Positions 1-4,913 of a stretch of DNA of 5,741 nt are shown here, in pieces. Origin of the DNA: an uncultured Burkholderiales bacterium (lineage in GTDB: Bacteria; Pseudomonadota; Gammaproteobacteria; Burkholderiales; Burkholderiaceae_D). The DNA lies in the NCBI GenBank assembly GCA_937872165.1, contig CALMOR010000144.1, forward strand, positions 1 to 5,741, in the 5' to 3' direction. The notes below the pieces were generated by a model. It saw only the letters and a list, made by a program, of their open reading frames with translations. It made no database searches and was not told the DNA's origin. The position numbers and the translations under genes are program-made. Each line of letters begins with the position of its first letter. Position 1 is the stretch's first letter.

Positions 1-157
1 AGCCTGCGTTGAGCGAATCGACGAAGTTGACTTCGCTCCACGGCGCCGCATAGATCGATCGTTCGATCGCCGCGACCTCCGCGATGTCGGACAGCTGCAT
101 CGGTGCGAGACGATGCGGCGACGACGGGTCGGCGACCTCGACCGGACGGGCGCTCAT
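1..157 (-). CDS. rimI: Ribosomal protein S18-alanine N-acetyltransferase RimI, N-terminal part (cut by window edge)
   Basis: This is the first 52 codons of a minus-strand gene that runs off the left edge. The start ATG (complement of 155-157) shares bases with the tsaB stop codon in an ATGA overlap, so the two genes are almost certainly co-transcribed and translationally coupled. No Shine-Dalgarno sequence precedes the start, which fits coupling. The protein begins with a short variable stretch and then reads MQLSDIAEVAAIERSIYAAP followed by WSEVNFVDSLNAG. This matches the opening of RimI-type GNAT acetyltransferases, where a 'xIExxxxxxPWsexxFxdsl' block forms the first strand and helices of the fold. 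RimI acetylates the N-terminal alanine of ribosomal protein S18 using acetyl-CoA in the cytoplasm. The acetyl-CoA binding loop lies outside the window, so the family call rests on this block plus the tsaB neighbour, a common pairing in proteobacteria. Confidence 0.85.
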   Translation of the reverse strand, partial: MSARPVEVADPSSPHRLAPMQLSDIAEVAAIERSIYAAPWSEVNFVDSLNAG

Positions 158-915
158 GGAAGGCTCGCGACGACCGGCAGGTCGGCAGCGGCGCTGCGTG
201 CTCGCAGGCGGGCCGTGCGCTCCGCGGTCGTCAGCGCGACGTCGTTGCGGACATAGACCGGACTCGCGAACTCCGCCGCGACGAGCCGCCCCTCCAGGAG
301 CGCGACGCGTCCGAGTCGCGCGACGTCGACGGCGTCCGCGGAGGGACGGGGAACGACGCGCGCCACGAGTCCCTCCATCGCGGCCGCATGCGTGCTCCAG
401 GCATCGCCGCAGCCGACGTCGAGCGGGCGGTCGCCATACCTCGATCGAACGTGCTCGCGCAGGCGTTCGGGCGAGCCGAGCATCGGCGGGGCCGCCTCGT
501 GGACGGCATCGTCGCGACGAACCATCGTCGACCAGTAGAGCTCGCCCATGCGAGCGTCCTGCGCGACGAGCATCGAGCGCTCGTCGCGGTCGTCGCGCAT
601 CGGCACCGACCGTGCGATCGCGTCGAGCGTCCCGATCGGAGCGACCGGTACCGAGGCGCCGAAACCGAGTCCCTGAGCCGCCGCGCAGGCGACGCGCAGG
701 CCGGTGAACGAACCGGGACCCGCCGAGAACGCGATCGCAGCGCACTGATCGAGAGGGAGGGACGCTTCGGCGAGGACGGCATCGATCATCGCGAGCAGAT
801 GGGCCGAATGCGCGTTGCCCACCCGGGCCCGCCGCGCGTGGACGTCGTTTCCGCGCAGCAGCGCGGCGGAGCACCACGCACCGGACGTGTCGAAACCGAG
901 GACAGCGGGGACCAT
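154..915 (-). CDS. tsaB: tRNA threonylcarbamoyladenosine biosynthesis protein TsaB
   Basis: The 253-residue protein is slightly longer than typical TsaB (about 220-235 residues). It has the ASKHA-fold opening FDTSG (residues 8-12), a helix with NAHSAHLL (34-41), and the hallmark GPGSFTGLR (66-74) followed by an Ala/Gly-rich helix ending QGLG. The C-terminal part carries SPVYVRNDVALTTAE, typical of the family. TsaB is the inactive paralogue of TsaD. It forms the scaffold of the TsaB-TsaD-TsaE complex that moves threonylcarbamoyl to A37 of tRNAs reading ANN codons. It acts in the cytoplasm and is essential in many bacteria. The ATG at 915 gives the expected MVPAVLGFDTS start; no clear Shine-Dalgarno sequence is visible. 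A weak -10-like TAGACT lies about 50 bases upstream on the minus strand (complement of 965-970), without a good -35. The gene overlaps rimI by four bases downstream. Family assignment is firm. Confidence 0.95.
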   Translation of the reverse strand: MVPAVLGFDTSGAWCSAALLRGNDVHARRARVGNAHSAHLLAMIDAVLAEASLPLDQCAAIAFSAGPGSFTGLRVACAAAQGLGFGASVPVAPIGTLDAIARSVPMRDDRDERSMLVAQDARMGELYWSTMVRRDDAVHEAAPPMLGSPERLREHVRSRYGDRPLDVGCGDAWSTHAAAMEGLVARVVPRPSADAVDVARLGRVALLEGRLVAAEFASPVYVRNDVALTTAERTARLRARSAAADLPVVASLP

Positions 916-1060
916 GCGGACGGACAGGATAGGAACGGGTGTGGAGGCCCGCGATCTGCCGTTCAGTCTAAAGGATGAAGCGGGGCCGACGACGACCGGG
1001 GTTGAAGGATTTCCCGGACCGTCGCAGCCTCTCGCACCTTCGGCCGTTGTGCGACAGCAA

Positions 1061-1074
1061 CGAACGGACGTGTG
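1061..1074. promoter_or_regulatory. Operator-like site 1 (degenerate palindrome)
   Basis: The sequence CGAACG GA CGTGTG has the same left half-site (CGAACG) and the same 6-2-6 spacing as the perfect palindrome at 1099-1112. Its right half matches the ideal CGTTCG at four of six positions. The starts of the two sites are 38 bases apart. Such paired palindromes with a two-base centre are typical of operators bound by dimeric repressors such as TetR-family proteins. Function is inferred only from symmetry, repetition and intergenic position. Confidence 0.35.
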
Positions 1075-1098
1075 GTACGCGCCCTCGGCACGAATAAC

Positions 1099-1112
1099 CG
1101 AACGTCCGTTCG
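1099..1112. promoter_or_regulatory. Operator-like site 2 (perfect 6-2-6 palindrome)
   Basis: CGAACG TC CGTTCG is a perfect inverted repeat with six-base arms and a two-base centre. It lies between the divergent tsaB and HD-GYP genes. Bases 1102-1112 are also the exact reverse complement of 1061-1071 (11 bases), so the two sites together could form a stem with a 30-base loop in RNA. The lack of a T-tract argues against a terminator and for a protein-binding pair. No regulator gene is present in the window, and the bound protein is unknown. Confidence 0.4.
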
Positions 1113-1126
1113 AAAACTACGATATT

Positions 1127-1148
1127 GCTGCAGGTAGTCAGCTGCAGC
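1127..1148. repeat. Short inverted repeat (7-bp arms, 8-base loop)
   Basis: GCTGCAG at 1127-1133 pairs with CTGCAGC at 1142-1148 around an eight-base loop. Because each arm contains the palindrome CTGCAG, GCTGCAG also occurs as a direct repeat 14 bases apart (1127 and 1141). It follows the operator-like sites closely and may be part of the same control region. No T-tract follows on either strand, so it is not a standard intrinsic terminator. Confidence 0.35.
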
Positions 1149-1161
1149 GTTCTCCGACGTT

Positions 1162-1178
1162 CCGGCCGGGCAGGCCGG
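1162..1178. repeat. GC-rich hairpin (6-bp stem, 5-base loop)
   Basis: CCGGCC, loop GGGCA, GGCCGG forms a compact, strong stem. It lies 24 bases beyond the stop codon of the possible minus-strand small gene at 1203-1322, so it could stabilise the 3' end of that transcript. No run of T follows on either strand, so canonical intrinsic termination is not supported. A chance hairpin is possible in DNA this rich in G and C. Confidence 0.3.
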
Positions 1179-1202
1179 CGTTGACGGATAGGGACCGACG
1201 GA

Positions 1203-1322
1203 TCAATAGTCTACGACACCGGTGGTGCCGCCTCCGACGTGAACGAGATCCGCATCGGCGACGAAAACGTATTGGGGTTGTTCGTCGATGGCGACTTCGG
1301 CGCTGTGCAGTTCGAGGTTCAT
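1203..1322 (-). CDS. Possible small protein of 39 residues, unknown function
   Basis: A minus-strand frame opens with ATG (complement of 1320-1322) and ends with TGA (complement of 1203-1205). It is preceded by GGAG with a five-base spacer, the clearest ribosome binding site I see in this window. The translation starts MNLELHSAEVAIDEQ, continues PQYVFVADADLVHVGGG and ends TTGVVDY. The composition is protein-like: acidic, with alternating hydrophobic residues suggesting beta strands, a Gly-Gly-Gly turn and a single Pro. There is no signal peptide or membrane segment. About 25 of 38 sense codons after the start end in G or C, lower than the larger genes nearby. I do not recognise the family. 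The frame stays open upstream of the ATG, so it could instead be the tail of a decayed longer gene. It would be divergent from the HD-GYP gene with 83 bases between starts. The opposite strand also has an open frame here, so the call is tentative. Confidence 0.35.
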   Translation of the reverse strand: MNLELHSAEVAIDEQPQYVFVADADLVHVGGGTTGVVDY

Positions 1323-1405
1323 TGGTGCTCCACGGGGTTCGTTGGGACTCAAGTACGATGCGGCATATGCAAGGTTAAGGTAGCAAGTCGGATTTGCGTT
1401 GATTC

Positions 1406-3412
1406 ATGACTCATTCTTCAGGCACTGATTTGTTCTCGACTGGAGGCGATCCCGCCGAGCCGCCGGTCACGCGAGCCATCGCCTCGTTCTCGTCGATCTC
1501 GGAGACGCTGTCGCGCGCGATGGCCGGCTTCGATCCGGAACGCCGCCGCGACGTCGATTACCTGACGACGGTCCTGATGCACTGGCAAGGCGACGATCAT
1601 GTCGACGAACGCTGCGCCCTGCTGGCTCGAGCCTGTTTCTACTATCAGCGGATCGGTTGCAGCTTCGATGGCATCCCGCGAGGCAGGGCGGCACGCGATC
1701 TCGCCTGCGCCCACGGCCTCCGGAACGCCGAGCGGCGCGCCTGCAACGCGCTCGGCGCGGTCTACCTCGACAGCGCCAATTTCGAGGATGCCTGTCGCTG
1801 TCTGGAGCGGACGATGACGCTCGCCCGCGAGCTGGGCGATCCCTTTCTCGTGAGCGTGGCCTTCCTGATGACGGGCGCGCTGTTCAAGGAGATGGGCTGC
1901 TACGGCGATGCGCTGGCGGCCATCGATCGCGCGCTGGCCTACAACCTGCGCACGCCCGAAGGCGAGCACGTGCGCTTCGTGAATGCGAGCAACGGACTCT
2001 TCTGCGCCCATCGTCTGCACGACGAAGCCGCGGCGCTGCGCTACATGACCATCGCGGCCGCCACCTGCGGCAACCCGCTGATCGATGACGCCACGCAGGC
2101 GGCGTTCGAATACAACCGAGCTGTCTACCTGCTGTCGCACGACGACGCCGAGACCGCGGAGATGCTGATCGATGCGGCGATGGTCAGACAGGCGCATACG
2201 CGCAACGCGCGCGTGCAGATCCTTCTGGCGACCGCTTCGTCGCTGTGCGACTGGGCGAGCCGGGATCTCCAGCGGGAAACCGATGCGCGCCGCAAGCTGC
2301 GCGACCTCTATCACCGCAGCCGCCAGACGCGTCTTCATCACGACGACGTGCTGCGGACGTTGATGAAAGTGCACAGCCGCCCGACATCGCGCGAGGACGC
2401 CGAGGTCGGCATGGCCTACGCGAAGGAGCTGGTCGAGTACACGACCGGTATCAAGCATGCCAAGTTCTATCGGCAGATGAGCGATCAGGGGCTCGCGAGA
2501 CGGATGGGCGCCGAGCTCCCTTCGTCGATCGGAAACGTCGGCGAGTCCGGCGAACCGCCGAGCTTCGACCTCTACGCGAACGTGCGCCGCTGGCTGACCG
2601 ACGAATCGATCGCGCCGGTGCCGGCGCCCGACGACGACTTCCTTTTTCGCACGGGCGACATCCGCAAGCACGACGAACTCACCGCCATCCACGACGACCT
2701 GGCGACGATGCGAACCGCATCGCTCAAGTCGTCGATCCGGACCGTGGCCTACGACATGGCGGAGAACTGGGCTCTCGCAGCCGAGTTCTTCGACGACCAG
2801 ACCGGTCAGCACTGCTTCCGTGTCGGCCGTATCGCGGGCCTCGTCGCCGCCGAGATCGGCATGGACGCGGATTACTGCGCCCGCATCGAGCACGCGGCGC
2901 GTCTGCACGATATCGGCAAGATCACCGTCAACGAGCTGATCCTCCTCAAGCCCGGACCCCTCGATCCGGGCGAATTGACCGCGATGCGCGCTCATGCCGA
3001 GGTCGGCGGTTTCCTGTTGCAGTTCTCGGACGACCCCACGCTGAAGATGGCGTCGGTCATCGCTCGCCATCACCACGAGTGGTGGAACGGCACCGGGTAC
3101 CCGCATGGCCTGGTCGGTGAACGCATCCCGCTCGAGGCCCGCATCTGCGCACTGGCCGATGTCTACGATGCGCTGACCAACGCGCGGCCCTACAAGCGCG
3201 CGTGGACGCATCGCACGACGGTCGAACAGATGCTGTCCGAGAAGGCCGCTCATTTCGATCCACGGCTGATGGACCCTTTCCTTCGCGTGCTCGAGCGGCA
3301 CGTCGGGTCCAACGCGGTACCGCCTTCGACGCAGATGCACCTGAAGGACATGGACGCCAACGGCCTCCTCGTCTCGCGTCGCAAGCTGATGGCGGCGATC
3401 AACAATCAGTAG
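1406..3412 (+). CDS. Probable cyclic di-GMP phosphodiesterase: TPR-like N-terminal region plus HD-GYP domain
   Basis: The 668-residue protein has no signal peptide or membrane segment, so it should be cytoplasmic. Residues from about 60 to 330 are helical and Ala-rich, with tetratricopeptide-like pairs, clearest around 108-215 (for example the FEDACRCLERTMTLARELGD segment). A variable linker (about 375-430) leads to a short helical stretch and then a complete HD-GYP domain (about 455-645). Expected metal ligands are all present: H469, H501-D502 in HDIGK, H530, H555-H556 and D585. The signature reads HHHEWWNGTGYP (555-566), followed by ADVYDALTNARPYKRAW. The domain hydrolyses cyclic di-GMP to pGpG and/or GMP, lowering the messenger that promotes biofilm and represses motility. 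The N-terminal region probably senses through protein contact. No good Shine-Dalgarno sequence precedes ATG 1406 (nearest purine run is about 25 bases away); a start at Met39 (1520) is possible. The 3' end faces a convergent gene 27 bases away. Activity is inferred from intact motifs. Confidence 0.9.
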   Translation: MTHSSGTDLFSTGGDPAEPPVTRAIASFSSISETLSRAMAGFDPERRRDVDYLTTVLMHWQGDDHVDERCALLARACFYYQRIGCSFDGIPRGRAARDLACAHGLRNAERRACNALGAVYLDSANFEDACRCLERTMTLARELGDPFLVSVAFLMTGALFKEMGCYGDALAAIDRALAYNLRTPEGEHVRFVNASNGLFCAHRLHDEAAALRYMTIAAATCGNPLIDDATQAAFEYNRAVYLLSHDDAETAEMLIDAAMVRQAHTRNARVQILLATASSLCDWASRDLQRETDARRKLRDLYHRSRQTRLHHDDVLRTLMKVHSRPTSREDAEVGMAYAKELVEYTTGIKHAKFYRQMSDQGLARRMGAELPSSIGNVGESGEPPSFDLYANVRRWLTDESIAPVPAPDDDFLFRTGDIRKHDELTAIHDDLATMRTASLKSSIRTVAYDMAENWALAAEFFDDQTGQHCFRVGRIAGLVAAEIGMDADYCARIEHAARLHDIGKITVNELILLKPGPLDPGELTAMRAHAEVGGFLLQFSDDPTLKMASVIARHHHEWWNGTGYPHGLVGERIPLEARICALADVYDALTNARPYKRAWTHRTTVEQMLSEKAAHFDPRLMDPFLRVLERHVGSNAVPPSTQMHLKDMDANGLLVSRRKLMAAINNQ

Positions 3413-3439
3413 GACGGGTCCGCGGCACGACGCCGAGCG

Positions 3440-3844
3440 TCACGGACGCGTCGGCCGATAGACATCCCGTCCGGCCTCGTCGATCTGCTGGCGCAACGCG
3501 CGGCGCTCGTCCGGTGTGAGTCGGCCGGGTCTGCCGCCACGTTCGGGCTGCGGGACAGGATCCGGCGGCCTGAAGGCCGGTGGCGGCGCCTGCGGGACCG
3601 GAGCCGCTTCGCGTTCGACGGCCCGCTGCGGACCCGCGGGCCTGAGCCCTCGTTGCTGAGCCCTCTCCGCCTGGCGCGCCCCGCGAAAGTCGGAGGGGCC
3701 CGCCCTGAACATCGCCGCACGATGCACGCGCTGCTCGGGGAGCCGGGCGTTCGCCTCGGCCATCGACGCGACGGCGACGGCGCATCCCGCAAGCGATGCG
3801 CAGGCGATCTTGGCGAGTCTGATCAAGGAACCGAAGGCGTTCAT
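3440..3844 (-). CDS. Small exported Pro/Arg-rich protein, unknown function
   Basis: The 134-residue protein starts MNAFGSLIRLAKIACASLAG, a Sec signal peptide with basic residues R9 and K12 and a hydrophobic core from about 13 to 27. Signal peptidase I cleavage after ANA (31-33) is likely. An LAGC tetrad at 18-21 also resembles a lipobox, so lipoprotein processing at C21 cannot be excluded, though the hydrophobic stretch before it is short. The mature part is Arg/Gln-rich, then Pro-rich (about 80-107), and ends with a charged helix LTPDERRALRQQIDEAGRDV (109-128) and YRPTRP. That tail resembles the conserved C-terminal motif I recall from small betaproteobacterial periplasmic proteins of unknown function. 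The frame is open further upstream, but I chose ATG 3844 because the signal peptide begins there and the extension looks non-coding. No Shine-Dalgarno sequence is visible. The gene diverges from ompR and converges with the HD-GYP gene. Confidence 0.72.
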   Translation of the reverse strand: MNAFGSLIRLAKIACASLAGCAVAVASMAEANARLPEQRVHRAAMFRAGPSDFRGARQAERAQQRGLRPAGPQRAVEREAAPVPQAPPPAFRPPDPVPQPERGGRPGRLTPDERRALRQQIDEAGRDVYRPTRP

Positions 3845-4119
3845 CGGGACGGAGGAGCTTCGAACCTGCGGCTGCACGAGTCGACGCGTCGGCCGCGGCG
3901 ACCGACGAGCCTCATGGTAGGACGGCCCCGTCGGGCGTCGCGTATAAGACGCTCGTGTTTTGTAACGGAGTATGTCCCGCAGCCGCCGAGGTTGCATGGA
4001 TCAGACTATGGCCGGGCCGCATCGGAGGCCGCCGTCCCGACACTTTCTGCAATTCCTGTATCGGGACGTCGGGGAACGCGGCGTGACAGTCGCCGACGGA
4101 CCGCATTACCATCGCCGCC
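3845..4119. other. Divergent intergenic region between the exported-protein gene and ompR
   Basis: These 275 bases must carry the promoters of both divergent genes. The segment around 3940-3975 is relatively rich in A and T and includes TATAAG at 3943-3948 (readable as CTTATA on the minus strand) and TTTTGTAA at 3958-3965. I cannot pair either with a convincing -35 or -10 partner at normal spacing. An inverted repeat lies at 4033-4068. The start of ompR has no recognisable Shine-Dalgarno sequence. A plus-strand frame from ATG 3996, which has GAGG four bases upstream, runs into ompR in another frame and does not look like a protein. Confidence 0.5.
4033..4068 (+). promoter_or_regulatory. Inverted repeat in the ompR leader
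   Basis: CGTCCCGA at 4033-4040 is the exact reverse complement of TCGGGACG at 4061-4068. The stem continues inward past one mismatch with AC (4042-4043) pairing with GT (4058-4059), leaving a pyrimidine-rich loop TTTCTGCAATTCCT. It ends 51 bases before the ompR start. If transcribed it would form a leader hairpin; as DNA, the less GC-rich centre could be a binding site, including autoregulation by OmpR. No T-tract follows, so it is not a standard terminator. Its role is inferred from position only. Confidence 0.35.
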
Positions 4120-4896
4120 ATGAGCCATCTCCCACCGCACAAGATCCTCGTCGTCGACGACGACCAACGCCTGCGCGATCTGCTTCGGCGCTATCTCGGC
4201 GAACAAGGCTTCAACGTGTTCCTCGCCGAGAACGCCGCGGCGATGAACAAGCTGTGGATGCGCGAGCGCTTCGATCTGCTGGTCCTCGACCTGATGCTGC
4301 CCGGTGAAGACGGCCTGTCGATCTGCCGCAAGCTGCGCGGGACCAACGACACGACGCCGATCATCATGCTGACGGCCCGCGGCGACGAGGTCGACCGCAT
4401 CATCGGCCTTGAGCTCGGCGCCGACGACTACCTCCCGAAGCCCTTCAATCCACGCGAACTGGTGGCCCGCATCCATGCGGTCCTCAGGCGGCGCAGCGCC
4501 CCCGAGGCACCGGGTGCGCCCGCTTCGGATGTCGAGAACTTCGTCTTCGGTCCCTACAACCTCGATCTGCAGACCCGCACGCTGACGCACGACGGACAGT
4601 CCAAGTCGCTGACCACCGGCGAGTTCGCGGTGATGAAGGCCTTCGCCCGCCATCCGCGCCAACCGTTGTCGCGCGAGAAGTTGATGGAACTCGCCCGGGG
4701 ACGCGAGTACGAAGTGTTCGACCGCAGCCTCGACGTGCAGATCTCGCGGCTGCGCAAGCTGATCGAGGTCGACCCGTCGAGCCCGCGCTACATCCAGACC
4801 GTCTGGGGACTCGGCTACGTCTTCATCCCCGACGGTCCTCCCGCCGCGCACGCGGCGGCCGAAGCGGTCCCGTCGAGCGACGACACCTCCCCGTAG
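4120..4896 (+). CDS. ompR: Two-component response regulator OmpR (RisA-type)
   Basis: The 258-residue cytoplasmic protein has an N-terminal receiver domain (about 7-122) and a C-terminal winged-helix DNA-binding domain (about 142-243). Receiver residues are complete: acidic D13/D14, phospho-acceptor D57 in LVLDLMLPGEDG, T85 in IMLTARG and K107 in YLPKPFNP. The DNA-binding half carries blocks nearly identical in pattern to E. coli OmpR: LTTGEFAVMKAF, HPRQPLSREKLMELARGREY, DRSLDVQISRLRKLIE and YIQTVWGLGYVFIPDG. It is about 19 residues longer than E. coli OmpR because of a slightly longer linker (Ala/Pro-rich, about 125-140) and C-terminal tail. Phosphorylated OmpR binds DNA as dimers and controls porins and other envelope genes; in Bordetella the orthologue is called RisA. 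The kinase gene follows after 17 bases, so the two form an operon. The start lacks a clear Shine-Dalgarno sequence but aligns with the expected N-terminus. Confidence 0.96.
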   Translation: MSHLPPHKILVVDDDQRLRDLLRRYLGEQGFNVFLAENAAAMNKLWMRERFDLLVLDLMLPGEDGLSICRKLRGTNDTTPIIMLTARGDEVDRIIGLELGADDYLPKPFNPRELVARIHAVLRRRSAPEAPGAPASDVENFVFGPYNLDLQTRTLTHDGQSKSLTTGEFAVMKAFARHPRQPLSREKLMELARGREYEVFDRSLDVQISRLRKLIEVDPSSPRYIQTVWGLGYVFIPDGPPAAHAAAEAVPSSDDTSP

Positions 4897-4913
4897 ACGG
4901 CGCATCGAGTCTC

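Larger units (their letters stand above)
916..1405. other. Intergenic region between divergent tsaB and HD-GYP gene
   Basis: About 490 bases lie between the divergent starts of tsaB and the HD-GYP gene. No ORF of ordinary size fits: the long plus-strand frame running from 815 to 1378 is a continuation of the tsaB shadow and has an Arg-rich, non-protein-like translation. The stretch holds two operator-like repeats (1061-1074 and 1099-1112), hairpins at 1127-1148 and 1162-1178, and a possible short minus-strand gene (1203-1322), each listed separately. The last 60 bases before the HD-GYP start are richer in A and T than the surroundings, as expected for a promoter. The best sigma70-like pair I can see there is TTGGGA at 1342-1347 with TATGCA at 1366-1371 (18-base spacer), which is weak. 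I see no terminator with a T-tract. Confidence 0.6.

Noticed and set aside
103..978. 291-codon plus-strand open frame opposite tsaB
   Set aside because: Arg/Asp-rich shadow; tsaB on the minus strand has the full family signature.
815..1378. Plus-strand open frame running from tsaB into the intergenic gap
   Set aside because: Translation is Arg-rich and low in structure, starts inside tsaB antisense and lacks a ribosome binding site.
1239..1409. GTG-started 56-codon plus-strand frame ending in an ATGA overlap with the HD-GYP start
   Set aside because: The overlap is suggestive of coupling, and the first half looks protein-like, but there is no Shine-Dalgarno sequence before the GTG and the second half is Cys-rich and implausible. 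The first half is explained equally well as the mirror of the minus-strand frame at 1203-1322.
1418..3340. 640-codon minus-strand open frame opposite the HD-GYP gene
   Set aside because: It is the mirror frame of a GC-rich gene; the plus strand encodes a complete HD-GYP domain with all catalytic motifs, while this translation is Arg/Val/His-rich with no recognisable domain.
3413..3439. Possible bidirectional terminator between the convergent HD-GYP and exported-protein genes
   Set aside because: Only 27 bases with no stable stem and no T-tract on either strand.
3845..3997. N-terminal extension of the small exported protein to position 3997
   Set aside because: The extra 51 residues are Arg-rich and would bury the signal peptide; the start at 3844 places it at the N-terminus.
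3972..4307. Plus-strand frame across the ompR leader (internal ATG at 3996 with GAGG upstream)
   Set aside because: It runs nearly 190 bases into ompR in a different frame and becomes Arg/Pro-rich; no recognisable domain.
4006..4905. 299-codon minus-strand open frame opposite ompR
   Set aside because: The plus strand is an unmistakable OmpR; this frame mirrors its codon pattern and also covers the leader without a plausible start.
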